Shown here: positions 1 to 12,192 of the stretch, one piece after another
How the letters are laid out: each line of letters starts with the position of its first letter
Numbering within the stretch: the first letter of the stretch is position 1
Translations under genes and position numbers: made by a program
The notes under the pieces: model-generated
Told to the model about the DNA's origin: nothing
The model's input: the letters and a program-made list of their open reading frames with translations, nothing else
The model's database searches: none
Assembly: GCA_029721515.1 (NCBI GenBank)
Contig: CM056563.1
Coordinates: 18,915,954-18,979,953, forward strand
Origin: Synanceia verrucosa
Taxonomy: Eukaryota > Chordata > Actinopteri > Perciformes > Synanceiidae
Direction of reading: 5' to 3'
DNA: 64,000 nt

Positions 1-104
1 ATTTTAGATTTTCTGACTGGCTTGGATATGTACCTCCTGTGACATATCTTCCTCACAGCCACTAACAGTTTCTGTTGGGATGGTATGTAGTTCTTTTTTC
101 TCAG

Positions 105-3100
105 AGATCTTCCTGCAGCAGTCATGGCAAATGTGCAGCTCCTCTTCTTGTCACTCAGCAGAGGAACAACTCCACCTCGCCAAAAATACAAGTTGATTTT
201 GACCAAAGCACAGGTAAGTCCTCTTTACAACAGATTGGTACATGTCCTGCATGTGTTGAAAATGCTAGAGCCCTTTATCACTTTAGTCTTTCATAAGACA
301 ACATTTGAATTGGCTGTGAAAGGAAAAAGTACACGTTCCTTAACTGATTGTAACTCATTTATTGAATTATTGCGTTGTAGTGTTTTTTTTTTTTTGTTTG
401 TTTGTTTTTTTTTTAAATCTTTTGGTATGTTTTTTTTAACACATTGCATACACTGGTCTGAATACACACACTTCAAACAAGGCCTATATAGACATGCAAA
501 TGATGTCATGGGTGGTGTTTGCCATATATAAGCACCTCAAGCATTTGAGGGTGCCTTGCTCCAGGGCTACTGGATCACACTCTGTATTTGTCTTGTGGGG
601 GGGGGTTCCCTGTAGACTACATTACTGCTGCCCTCATTATAAGAGCTGAGACTTCATATTGCATTTACCGGGTTTCTTTTCCAGGTGATTTATGTCTTTT
701 GTTTGTAAGTTTTGAGGTAAAAGCATCTCTCTCTCGCTCTCTCTCTCTGTGTAGGTGTGGCTGTGATGCGCATGCAGAGTCCACCAGTCAACAGCCTGAG
801 TTTAGATTTCCTCACAGAGTTCTGCATCGGCGTGGAGAAGCTGGAGATGGACAAGAGGTGCCGAGGCCTCATCATCACCTCGGTAGTGAAACTTCTTTGT
901 TTAAAGCAGCAGAGCCTTTATGCAGTAAGTTTTGGCATTGTCTTTGTATTACAAAGAAAATGTTGTTGTTTCAATCCAGAGCCAGCCCAAGGTGTTCTCA
1001 GCCGGGCTGGATATCATGGAGATGTATGGGAACAGTCCAGAGCGCTGTGGAGAGTTCTGGAGAGCCGTTCAGGAGATGTGGCTTAAACTCTATAGCTCCA
1101 ACATGGTCACCATAGCTGCAATCAATGTACGCATAAACCCTACCACCAAACCGTGGTTGAAGAACAAATCTTGAGCTGAAAAATAATAAAATGACCACTC
1201 CTTTCACAGGGTTCCAGTCCGGCAGGTGGCTGTCTTATGTCTCTCACATGTGACTATAGGATAATGGCGGACAACCCGCGTTACAGCATCGGCCTCAATG
1301 AGACACAGCTTGGCATTGTAGCACCATTTTGGTAAGGAACTTATAATGATGACATCATCCATCGACCCACATGTTAAAATGTCTATGGTTGGTATGTGCA
1401 GTAAATCAAACAATTCAGCTTGATACCCTGCATAGCTTAGGCTGACTGCCTTTAACTCACTGAGTGCCATTGACGTGTGTTTGTATATATATGCCATTGA
1501 AAAGCCAACTCTTCAGTGCCATTGGTGTATATATACGTCAATGTGTTTTTACAGTGGCCAGCACAAGGGGGCGCTCTCACACATCCTGAGACAGTGCCGT
1601 ATATAGAGAGAGTTGCGACAACTCAAATCATGGGCGCTATCTTTAAGGCATAAGTCAGAGTGTTCAGCAAAGTTTTTCCAATGGAATGAAGATGGGATGT
1701 GGCAACAAATTGCTCATTATCAAGTTAATCTGTTTGAATGATGAAACATTTTTGATCCTTTGCTAAAGTATAAACACTTTTACAAATATGTCACGTTTAA
1801 CGTTTGGAGAAGAGATGCCTAAATCACCTAATCAGTGGAGCCATGTTTACCTTACCTTCTCCAATAGCAGTCACCATGTAGCCTATGATTAGGCTACTTA
1901 TTGAGTTGCTGGCTAAAAATGACAACTTCTTGATTATTTAGTTTAATCTATAAATATTTCTCCTGACATCAAATTAGCCTACCTACTACTGTGTTTATTG
2001 TTAAATGTCTGACTGATGACTATGCCCAAGGGGGAAAAAAGACCAGACACATGTAGTATGATTTTGTTTATCAATTCAAGAGTTGTTTTCTCTTTCATTA
2101 AAAAAAAAACGATTCAGACATTAGCAATGTAAAAATAACTTAATAGAAGAATATACAAAAGTGCAAGTGAAAGCAGCAATGTGGATCTTGAATATTACGG
2201 TAAAAATATATATGTTGAATTAGACTATGTATGAATATACTTGGGTACTCCTTAGACTATAGCATGTAATACATTCTGAATGTTTGCATTCAAATCCTAG
2301 CAGAACACAATAATTTGTACAACGTTTAAATAAGACTTTCAGGAAGATCCTCCAAAAGGAAAAATCATATTTAAAATAGAGCAGTGAAATCAGGGGAGAG
2401 TCTTGAATATTAAAGTACAATTAAGTAAGAAAGTAAGCTTCCAGTTGATCTTTCTGACCTTCCGCTCCCACGGTTTCCTCCTAATAGAGTCCTGAGGGAA
2501 ATAAAGCAACCGTTTACCACGTTCAAGCTGAACACAGCAACCATAGGCTGCACAACACGCATTTTGTTATCTCCTGTAAACTGTCACACTTGCATTGTTT
2601 ATAACAATGGTTTGATTGACATAGCGTCCAGCAAACACGTGACTACCTTTGAACCTCATGACAGAATTGTCCTGAACGTTCTAAACACTTGTTGTTGGTA
2701 TTCTCTCTAATACATGACTCTGCCCTGTGAGTGATTTTTGTGGCTTTTGGAATATGTAGTTGGAACATGAAAGAGATGCTCGATTAAAGCCACAGAGATC
2801 AAAGCAGGAAGCGGAGACGTTAAAGATCATATCACTACACATTTGGTTGGGGAAAAAAATCTCTGCCCTTCAGAGATCAGCCTCTGGGAGGTCAACAGGA
2901 AGACTGATCTTATGAGTGAGCAGCTCCCCAGCCCTGGAGCTTCACACTGTCAGCCTGACAGGCTGCTCAGTGACTAAATCAGAGCATCATCAGGTAAATT
3001 AGCGGGTCATCGCTGGACACCTTTCACACTGCAGCTGAGCTGATGAACTCCCTGGTCGATTGGAGGGTCATTTGACCAGGTTCAAAATGCTGTGACTTTT

Positions 3101-3803
3101 CCTTTCATGCTGCTCGAAAATGCTGCATCGACCTGGGATTCTCCTTCAATGTTAAAAGGGCTTACTTAACATAAAACAAGAACAGAACAAGGTGCAAATA
3201 AACTTTTTTTTTCCATGATGAATGTCTCCTCATTTTAGCGATTCTGTGTTTTCAGAGTCATAGTACAAAATATTCTGTGGGTCTTGAAATATGACTCAAA
3301 ACAATTGCTGCGGCTGCTGTCTGCAGGTTTAAAGACACCATGGCAAACACAGTGGGCCACCGAAACACAGAGATTGCTCTGCAGTTGGGGCTACTCTACA
3401 CCCCGTCAGAGGCCCTGAAGATTGGACTAGTGGACCAGCTGGTACCTGAAGACCAGGTCCTCACCACAGCCACACAGACCATGACCAAGTGGTTTGCTAT
3501 TCCAGGTGTGTGGGTATTTTTTTTTGTATTTTTTTTTGTAAAGATTATGGTGTTAATAGGCCTTCATTGCAATTCTATTGCTAGCCTTAAAAAAGGTGAG
3601 GAAATGGTGAGCTTATTGTTCATGTTCACTTTACAGACCACGCCAGACAGATCACCAAGTCCATGATGAGGAAGCCAACCATCGACAAGTTAACATCCAA
3701 CAGAGAGACTGACATCAAAAACTTTGTCAACTTCATCACAAAAGACTCCATTCAGAAGTCCCTTGGCATGTATATGGAGATGCTTAAAAAGAAAAGGGGC
3801 TAG
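105..3803 (+). CDS. eci1: Enoyl-CoA delta isomerase 1, mitochondrial (5'-partial, six exons)
   Basis: Crotonase-family enzyme that shifts cis-3/trans-3 double bonds of enoyl-CoAs to trans-2 during mitochondrial beta-oxidation of unsaturated fatty acids. Coding exons: 105-213, 755-882, 980-1126, 1210-1331, 3327-3505, 3637-3803. All junctions are GT-AG, the phases agree, and together they give 283 codons plus TAG. Human ECI1 has about 302 aa, so only a short first exon with the start codon lies outside the window. The first exon here is Ser/Arg-rich, as expected for the end of a mitochondrial presequence, and ends in KIQVDFDQSTG. Family motifs seen: PPVNSLSLDFL, FSAGLDIMEM (oxyanion-hole region), SPAGGCLMSLTCDYRIMADNPR, and GLNETQLGI with the catalytic Glu (residue 159 of the visible part). 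The C-terminus KKKRG resembles the mammalian end. Identification is firm; exact start unknown. Confidence 0.95.
1332..3326 (+). other. eci1 intron (about 2 kb, non-coding)
   Basis: GT-AG intron between the fourth and fifth eci1 exons seen here. No open frame looks like a gene. Near 1445-1560 an AT-rich stretch repeats the motif GCCATTG several times and has CGTCAATG, which looks like a decayed inverted-repeat element. The rest is AT-rich with poly-A runs near 2098. Confidence 0.6.
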
Positions 3804-4353
3804 AGGAGAGCAGGAAATATAAATGTGACACGCATCCATGGGAGTTTGATACTACTTGAACGTGTATCAGTCTTATGTGTAGTCTGTCAACCTGTAAGCT
3901 CAGCTTTGACACCAAGAATTTAGTGTCAAATGTACTTTAGTTAAATTAACATCAATAATAACAATTTACTTTTAAACCTTCTGTTTATATGGAGAAATCT
4001 TTTACCAGTTAGCAGGACATGCTAACATTTGAAGTTTGCATTGAAGCAGATAAACACATCCATTATCCATTCAGGCCATCCACTTTTGTTCATGTGTTCT
4101 TGGTTTTTGAAAAGCTACTGTTATGGTTGCTAAGCAATGATTGCTCTTTGGGTGAGGGGGTTTAGAAAATCAATATGACAGACAAATCTCCACCAAGTGC
4201 CTATCTGTACTCTACATTCAAAAACATAACATTAGCATAACATGACATTAATGAATTGTCAAATTGCTGTGACAGACGTAATACTACCCCAGGTGGTGTA
4301 CAGTAATCATGACATGCAGATCACGTCAGTTTTATGTGCAGTGATTTTTTTTT

Positions 4354-4359
4354 TTTAAT
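4354..4359 (-). terminator. Candidate dnase1 poly(A) signal (ATTAAA on the minus strand)
   Basis: The plus strand reads TTTAAT here, i.e. ATTAAA on the minus strand, about 205 nt past the dnase1 stop codon. If used, the dnase1 and eci1 transcripts overlap tail to tail by roughly 100 nt. Inferred from sequence only. Confidence 0.3.
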
Positions 4360-4424
4360 TCCTGCCACTGAAATTTGTGCGGTAGAGGTGAATGGGCTTT
4401 GGTTTGTGCTGGCAAGTTTTCACT

Positions 4425-4430
4425 AATAAA
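4425..4430 (+). terminator. Candidate eci1 poly(A) signal AATAAA
   Basis: First AATAAA after the eci1 stop codon, giving a 3' UTR of about 640 nt. It lies only 135 bp before the stop codon of the convergent dnase1. Confidence 0.55.
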
Positions 4431-4564
4431 TCACTTGCAAAGTGCAAATTTGTCTATTTTGGTTTTGTCAATTCAATGTTGCATGGTTGCAGTAAGCTCC
4501 GTCACTGATTAGTCAGATTCAGATTCAGCCTGGACCTCTGCTGAATGGTTGTGGGACTCATGAT

Positions 4565-7500
4565 TCAGGCAGCAGCTGTCGGACCAGTCAGCTTCACCTC
4601 CACAGGGAAATGGTCACTGACAGCCAACGCCTAAGAAAGATGTAGAAAACACTGTAGTGGGTTTCTCTGTGGTGCAAGTTGTTATTGGCATACAGAACGT
4701 TACCTCAGTGAAGTAGAAAGCAGTAGTACAATATGGTTTTTATTTATGTAACACTCAATAGATCGTCTTTGATATGTTTGTCGGCTGCATGACTAAAGGT
4801 CCATCTATAGCACAGTAGTGGTGGTTTCAGTGAAAACTACTATCCAGTTTCCAAATCATACCATCACAAGTATTGTTTTTTTTCTTGTATGCCAAAAAAA
4901 CCTAAACAAGATTTTATTGAAATGACAATTTGTCACTTCTCAGCTGGCCTGGGACTATTCGCTTCCTTGGGTCTCCTCTGGTTGCTTGGCAACTGCTCAG
5001 AGAAAATAACTAGCCCTGCATGTGGCTTTGGGCTCATTGACTTCCTCCCTCACTGTCTCATACATATCTGTTTCTCTGGAAATAAGAGCAGAATAGAATT
5101 ACTTTATTGATGTCAACCTGCAGCAACAGCAAGAAATTGAAACTCAATATTGAAAAGTAAAATTAAAACTATACTGTTTTCAATATAAACCTAGAGGGTG
5201 TAAAGGGGAAACGAATGTAATTCCCAGGCAGTCAAATGAACTGCACCATTACCTTGAATAAGTCAAAGATGAATCTCTGGTTTCTGATTTCTCAGAATAT
5301 ATACAATAGGTCTGGTCTTTTTTTATGCAAAAATGTTTCACGTTATAACTCCAAGCACACTCTTGTGTGTGTAACCTCACCCAACATCACTGACTTTCCC
5401 TTCACTTCCAAGATGAAAACCTAAAAGTTCAAGCATGTTCAGCAGCTTTTGCATTGCTCCTAATAGACTCAGCCTTGCTGCAATTTGCAATATAATAGAG
5501 TTAAATCTAAGCTGTGATTGTTTTTACCAGACTGTGGCTGAGATTCATGTCCGCCATGTAGTCGTAGACCTTAGCACTGCCACTCACCACTCCTCTCAGC
5601 ATGTCAGAGGTGACAACAATCCTGCAAATACAGGAAGTAGCAGTGGAATTAAGCATCTGTGCACATGTAAGTGTGCATGTTAAGTGTCTGTGTGTGTGTC
5701 CACCTGTCGTATGGGCAGTTACTGTTTGATACTGTAGTATCGGCCTCGTTGGTGATCAGCCAGTGAAAACTCTTGTCTGTGAAGAGACGGATCTGCTGCC
5801 AGTCAGAGCCTGATACATAACTGCAGCCTGTGTTGAAGTCGCCCAGCAGCACGATGTCCTGCACGAAGAGCTCTTACATTTTACTAAATCAATCCCACTT
5901 CACACTCCACCTTTGCTTTTCCTTTCCTCTTTTTTACACTGTGTCCACTAATAATTGCTGTAATGTGCAGGAGGGTATTCACGTTGGTTTTCCAGCGGTT
6001 GCGAACATCAGTCACGACGTCGTAGAGAGCATCCACTTCCTTCACAGCCGAGCTGGGCGAGGTGTGCTGGGGGATCAGGACGAAGTTCCTCACAGCTGGA
6101 AAACAGGAGGGAGTGAATGAAAAGAGAAAGTTTTGGATATGGCAGACAGAAATCATATATAACATATGAGATGCATGTGATCGTATGATATAATAAACTT
6201 CAATCTCACCAGAAAAACAACTTGGTTAGGTTTAGGCAATAAAACCACATAGCTAGGTGATTTCTGGTTTCACACAGGATCCAAACATCGGTCTGCTGGT
6301 TGAAAGTCTGTTCCTCTTTAAACTTGCTGGTTCATAATTGTGTCTTTCTATGAACTGATTTTCTATGAATTAGAGTGCAGCAGTGGTTGAGAACAGCCTG
6401 TCTTTTAAATTAGGCAGGATAATGTTGCCAACCTGATATGACTGACAGAAGTAAGTGTGGCAGAAAGAATGAAACTGAATCAAGTTATAAAGCTTTTTAA
6501 AGAGGAATTGGTGACCAACAAACAAATCACTCAATGAGAGTACATCACTGCTGTCTGAGAGTGAAACAGCAGCACTGTGTGCACTGTGTGGCCGGCCTCT
6601 TAGAACCTACCGGATTGTTTGGAGCTGAACATGACCACAAAAGGCTCTCTGTTGAATGTGTCTGTCCCACAGGACTCACAGCCATCATCGAAAGTGTAGT
6701 TTTTAGCTACTGACACAGTCTGGTCCCTGGAGAGGAAACATTTCTTAACCAAATCTGTCTGTGAGGTTTGCTTCTGAAGAGAGTTTCAAAAGTAGATTCA
6801 TAGTCACCCATATCTATCTATCTATCTATCTGTCTATCTATATATCTATGCATCCAACCATCCCCCTTACTGTCATGTCCTGTCACATTCATATGATTTT
6901 TTAGTAGATTTTGGATACAAGAGAATTGTCACTTTTAGATAAATAGTTTTTCTGGTAGTCATCACTCACAATACAGAGACAAAGACACTGTGCAGATCTG
7001 ACTTAAATACAACTTAAAAAGAGAAATATCTGTTTCTGTTCACAGATTTGAGGATTTATGTATGTTTACCTGTAGAGGAAGAGATATCTCTCCTTATAGG
7101 TGCTGCGACCCAGAGGCTCACTGATGATGTACTTGAACCGAGGAGAACCTCTGGGAAAACACAAACAGATATTGATGAACAAAAAAATTTTGTTTGTTTT
7201 CCAACTAAACTTCCACAACCATATTTAGGTCTCTGTACATTCTGTGTGTGATAAGCGTAACACAGTGCGCTCTCTATAAGGTGTGTGATTAGTCTAACTT
7301 GTTGACGTGCTCCATGAGTTTTTTGGTTGCTGACAGATCGTTGTCTCTGACTTCCTGGATCAGAATGATGTCATAGTGATGGACAATCTGGAAACAAAGA
7401 CACACATTATTAAAGACAGTGTTGTCTTATTGTCTATTATATTAGCATTGGTGATTCAAATATGGCTCTTTTCTTAAACCATAGAGAAATATAAATAATG

Positions 7501-8471
7501 GAGATGAACCAGCAAAACATTCCTTTTTCTATAGATGATACAATAATAATCATGTTCTGTGTGAAAGTACTCATGACAAAAACAACAGTTGGAAAAAATA
7601 TAGGCGCTCTGATACCAGCAGTCCATTCCAGACATTATTCTGTTCAATTGTAGGATATGCTTATGTTTAATTTAAACTAGTGGTTATTTTGCTCTTTAAA
7701 AATATGTATTTTTAAGATATTCATTGGATTTATTGAGGTTATTTTTTCAGGGTTTTCGAAATAATTTCTTATTTATTTTATTATACGCATGTGTTTAAAT
7801 TGGTGGTTATTTTGCACTTTAAAAATATATATAGATATTTTTATTGGATTTATTAAGGTTATTTTTCAGGGTTTTCTAATTTATTTTTTATTGATTATAT
7901 TCAATAATAGAATATTCTTATTTTTAAGGTTAAAATTGATGTAACCCATAATAATTAATAGTTAATAATAAATGTTTTTTCTCAGACCTACTGTTGCTTA
8001 CTATTGTTCCCTGTTTGAGTAATATCACTTGATAAAGGCTTTTCTAACCTTCCATACTACAAATTAAATGATAAAGTATGTTTGATTCATCAGATTAACA
8101 TCAGTATCAGTCAATACTCAAGGCTCCAATTTTGTTATGTATCAAACACTCCTATTTGTAACTGGATCTAATGATATAATGTGCTACCAACTTATTACAT
8201 TGTAAGGAAGCCAAATGAAAGGGACACCCTTCAAATTATATTATCTATACTGAACTGAATATTCATGATGAGATCCAGTCAAAAAAAAAAACAAAAAACA
8301 GAACACTGGATGCAGTAAAATAGGATTTCAGACCGTGCTGATGATGTTCATCAGAGTCGTGTTGGAGGCCTTCTTGTCTCCAAATGACTTGATGTTGAAG
8401 GCTCCCAGCAGCAGAGAGCTGGACACATGCAGCAGGGCCAGAAAGAGACCCAAAGCACACAGCAAACGCAT
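4565..8471 (-). CDS. dnase1: Deoxyribonuclease I (secreted), eight coding exons
   Basis: Ca/Mg-dependent secreted endonuclease. Coding exons in transcript order (minus strand): 8471-8334, 7387-7299, 7150-7070, 6726-6611, 6095-5983, 5858-5704, 5621-5528, 4630-4565. They sum to 852 nt, or 283 aa plus stop, close to the 282 aa of human DNASE1. Residues 1-19 are a hydrophobic signal peptide (MRLLCALGLFLALLHV...). Residues matching the DNase I active site and metal ligands: E58 (IQEVRD), E96 (YKERYLF), H152, D186/N188 (LLGDFN), D230 (PYDR), and D268/H269 (SDHFPVEV). The disulfide pairs C119/C122 (CESCG, a DNase I rather than DNase1L3 hallmark) and C191/C227 are present, as is the N-glycosylation site ASNTT. 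Mammalian actin-contact Val67 aligns with Ile. The start codon sits one base after an acceptor-like TTGGCTCAG, so a non-coding upstream exon is likely, as in mammals. Confidence 0.95.
6811..6850. repeat. (TATC)n microsatellite
   Basis: About ten slightly imperfect TATC units in dnase1 intron sequence between 6727 and 7069. Confidence 0.8.
7660..7895. repeat. Two-copy tandem duplication, period about 122 bp
   Basis: The AT-rich block around TGGTTATTTTG (7681) recurs at 7803, followed in both copies by CTTTAAAAATAT, TTGGATTTATT and TTTTTCAGGGTTTTC. It lies in dnase1 intron 1 (7388-8333), which otherwise shows nothing gene-like. Confidence 0.75.
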
Positions 8472-10839
8472 CCTGAGCCAAAGAGGGCAGATATTAAATA
8501 AAAGAATAATGTGTATTCAGGTTTATAATGCAATATTTCAACTGTATGATGCAGTTAGCATGTACTAGGTGTGCATACTGTGTGTCCTGTTCCTTTAGCT
8601 GTGCTGTGGGAGTCTGAGACAGAAGTAACACCTGGACTCCCGGCAACAAGTTCCCCATTCCTGGCAGTTTATCTAACTGCAAGTCGGCAGCTTAGCTTTT
8701 CATGTGCTGCTTTTTGAAAGAGTCATGCTCCTGGGTAAAATATTAGTCCATTCGGAGAATATTTTATCCTGTCACCCTGGTTACGCTGGTGGGAAGGTGA
8801 TTATTGGTGCAAAGGTTGTAAAATACAGACATCAGCCTGAGTCAGGTGACTTTTATTTATGGTGATCCTCCATATTCTGCTGTTGTTTTATGTTACATTT
8901 ATCAACCAGAGTAAAACTTCATCATGTGTTAATGTAACATAAAGCACCATCTTTGCCTTTAAAGAAACATGGAAGGAAAAATCAAGCATCACTCTAGCTG
9001 TTCATATTGTTATATCCTGCATGAATACTACAGACAGGTTCATAGTATTGTTGTGCTGAATAATTGATGCATATTACTGTAACAAAAAAAACATACTTTG
9101 CTTTGCATTTAAAAAGAATGAGAGGTGCGTATCTACCTGCTTCAGTGAGTTGTGTGGGGAAGGAGAAGACCTGTTGTGAGCTGAGCACAAAGGTTTGCTT
9201 GCATGAACCCACGGAGGCTCCACTACAGCTGCTGAGCAAAACCATCGATAACACCTCTCCTGAGATATTTATTTGACTGCAAGTGCATGTGACTGTGTGA
9301 GGCTGGGGCGTGGAGAAGAGAGGAGGTGTGCAGTGGATGGGTTTTTGGGTTGTTTCAGGTCACAGAGGGTCCTCAGCTTCACTCTGAAAGATGCTCTATG
9401 TGTCTGTATTCCAAAATGTGTAACATTTGCAGAGCTCGTTCCATTAAAACCAGTTGCCTTGATAAACAAGTTTGCTGCTTGTTGGTGACCCAGCCAGAAA
9501 TCCCTACATTATTTCCACATGTATATCCTCCTGTCATATAATCAGACCAAAAAAAATGGCAGAACCAGATACATACATACTTTCACTCAATCAAACTGTA
9601 TTGTAGTTTACTGAACAACATCAATAAATAAAGAACTGAGTGACAAGATCTTCTCACATTCAACAACTGACATCCATATTTAATATATTCTTCAGAAAAA
9701 GAATGCATCAGCTGTTTTATTTTTAGTTAGTGCATATCCATCAGGTGAATGTACTGAAACTGTTTTTGAATTATTGTAATTACTTTCAGAAATATAATGT
9801 ATCTGTAATCCATTTAGAAATAATAATGCATCTGATATCTTATCTTTATCTTGCAACTTTAAAAAAGAATGCATTTTTGCAAATGGTTACATGTGCAAAT
9901 TGACATTTAAGTGCTCAGTTTTACATGGAAATAATAATATTAACTTTGACTTAACCTTGAACCTTGACTTTAACTTACAGTAGAAGGCATCATAAATTGT
10001 GTATTTAAATGTTTTATCAATATTGTTATTATTATTTGTTATTTCAATCGATGAAAGCGCACCCACCTCTTACAGTGTGCAGATGATCAATAGAGGCTAT
10101 TTTCACCTGCAGTGTTCACAGTAGCAGTGAGAAGGCAACAGATGCTTGATAAAGAGGGTTATCAAGATAATGTGTGATGGAAACATTCTCTATTGAACCA
10201 TATTTACATGCTTTTCTTGCCAAACTAAGTCATATCTTCCAGTAAAAACATGAGGTGCCATGAGGTGAATAAAATGTCTGATAAAATTTGAGTCTGAAGG
10301 ATAACGATAGCTCAGGTCTGTAAAATGTGTGCTATTGTTGAAATGATTGTTTTACACTAATGTTATCAATAATGTGTTTTTCTATATCTATAATAGTCAT
10401 ATAATATATGAATGCAAAGATAATGCAACAATCATAGTTCAGTGCAGTAATTCAATTTACTTATATAGCATCAAATAAGCTGAATGAGAGAAGACTTTTT
10501 TTACTGTATGTTTTTTTCTGTTCTTTTTTTAATACTCTTGACTGTTTTTTGTATAGTACTGAGCACCATGTAATTTCGTTGTATGCACTGTCATATAATG
10601 ACAATAAAGGTTTTTGATTTGATTGATCTGACTTCACCGTAGTCCATACTTCAGCCCAGTAGATGGCGAAAAAGCACTAATATGTTTGATACAATTCAAC
10701 ATATTAAAACAAAATATTTTAAATTAAAAAAACAAGTATACATGGATCAACTCTGTAAAATCAAATGAAAGGGTAAAAAATAAATTAAAAAAACACATCA
10801 AGTGAAATAAAATAAACATAAAGCAGAAGGAAGGAAGTG
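8472..10839. other. dnase1-naa60 intergenic region
   Basis: Divergent upstream region of dnase1 (minus) and naa60 (plus). It should hold the dnase1 promoter and any non-coding dnase1 exon, but no clear TATA box or donor pair stands out. Only short shadow ORFs occur. A LINE-type tail lies at about 10500-10626. Confidence 0.5.
10500..10626 (+). mobile_element. LINE-type retrotransposon 3' tail
   Basis: T-rich stretch followed by GTAATTTCGTTGTATGCACT, GACAATAAAGG and short TTGATTTGATTGAT tail repeats. This is the layout of a 5'-truncated fish non-LTR retrotransposon tail. The clade cannot be assigned from so short a piece. Confidence 0.55.
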
Positions 10840-10845
10840 CCGAAG

Positions 10846-10853
10846 TGACGTCA
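10846..10853. promoter_or_regulatory. Full CRE palindrome TGACGTCA at the naa60 promoter
   Basis: A perfect cAMP-response element with an ETS-like GGAAGTG 14 bp upstream and further CpGs (CACGCAGCCGTCAC) just downstream. It stands about 230 bp before the donor of the putative non-coding first exon of naa60, in otherwise AT-rich DNA. CREB/ATF plus ETS motifs are typical of TATA-less housekeeping promoters. Confidence 0.6.
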
Positions 10854-10869
10854 TCACGCAGCCGTCACA

Positions 10870-11081
10870 AACAGGAAGAAAACATCCAGCTGTTATTGAA
10901 GCAGGCAGAGTTCTAGCTAGCTTAGCATCTTGTGTGGCATTGGCACAGTAATGAAACGGCTTTGAGAGTCGGGAATATACCGGTGTTGTATCATGCTGTT
11001 TCCGGAGCAGTGACTGTATCGACAGGTACCCAAGGAAGACAATTTCCCTCGACTTTCCTCCGGTCTGAGTGTTGAAACAAG
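10870..11081 (+). other. naa60: Putative naa60 non-coding first exon (5' UTR)
   Basis: CpG-containing stretch ending in a strong donor AAG|GTACGT at 11081/11082. The next acceptor (CCCTGCAG, ending 12186) opens the exon that carries the naa60 ATG, giving an 1105-bp 5' UTR intron. The left boundary is a guess; no TATA box is seen. Confidence 0.55.
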
Positions 11082-12186
11082 GTACGTTAGCTTAGCAACA
11101 GAGCGTTAGCTTAGCAACCGAACGTTAGCTAGAGATAACTAACGTTAACCTGGTGGATAATTAGCAGGCAGCACCTATCGCCTACTATAACGAGCGGTTT
11201 CTCTCTATTGCATTGTCATGGTCCATGTTGTGTTTTGTCTAAAAGTCAGCAATAAAATGAATTGTGTGGTTTGAGATTGTCAGCTCCCCCGTGACACATT
11301 TATATTAGCCCTTTAAGTCCTGAGCCTTTTTTGGCCGTTTTTAATACTTTTTATTTTGTGTCTATATACCACATAAAGATGTTTAACATGCCCATGCTTG
11401 GTATCTTTTTTTCAGCACAACTTCATCTATATGAAGAGATAGTTATTATGTCACTATAACCTACTTCATTAACATATTGGGCCAAAAAAAATAATCAAAT
11501 TCGAATTGAATAAAAAAAACAATTGTATTGATTACAATAAAAACCACAAACATGCTCAATCAACTGTTTTGGAACTTGAAAAACTAAATATAAGTTCCTA
11601 ATATGTAAATGTAAAATTTGAAATAAAGTAATATTATATACATCGTAATGTCATCGTAAATAGGCAACTGACCAGATGAAAAGTCAGCAAATCCACAGCA
11701 TAACTGAGCCCTCCAACAGATGTAATCAACAATGTAAGAATTGTTGGGAAGTGACAGTGGTGTAGCACATTAAAAAATTAAAAGCTGTGTTTTCCTACAT
11801 TTTAGTGAATTTCTAGTTATTTTTTTAATGTATATATCGAAAAATTCATCAATTAATAACCATCGTATTACTATTATAGTAGTCCAAAGTAGAGACAGTA
11901 GAGATTTCGGCTGCAGCTAATGACACATGAATATAAAAATTGTACTGTATTGCAATCTAGTACAGTTTCCCAGGACCCAAGGAAGTGTCTTTAAAGCAAC
12001 ACTGCATCCACAAAATGACCATGAGTACATCAATTTGTGATGCCTTGAATTAGTGAAGAAAAATGTGTTGTCTCCCTCTGCTGTAATTGTTGAATAAGTC
12101 TTAATGAATTAAAGCCAGTGGGAATTAACATTAGCAAAACTATATGGAAACATCATTTTACAAACTCTCACTTTTGGTCCCTGCAG
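11082..12186 (+). other. naa60 5' UTR intron
   Basis: The intron opens with a short tandem repeat (CGTTAGCTTAGCAAC units at about 11085-11130). The rest is AT-rich with no coding signal. The block near 11313-11360 looks like a common fish dispersed repeat. Confidence 0.5.
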
Positions 12187-12192
12187 GTGTGA

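Noticed and set aside
124..531. 135-aa ORF starting at ATG 124
   Set aside because: It is out of frame with the eci1 exon it overlaps and runs through the splice donor at 214 into intron; a shadow frame.
4565..8471. DNase I-like paralogue (dnase1l3 or dnase1l1)
   Set aside because: The CESCG small disulfide loop, the length and the lack of a basic C-terminal tail fit DNase I itself.
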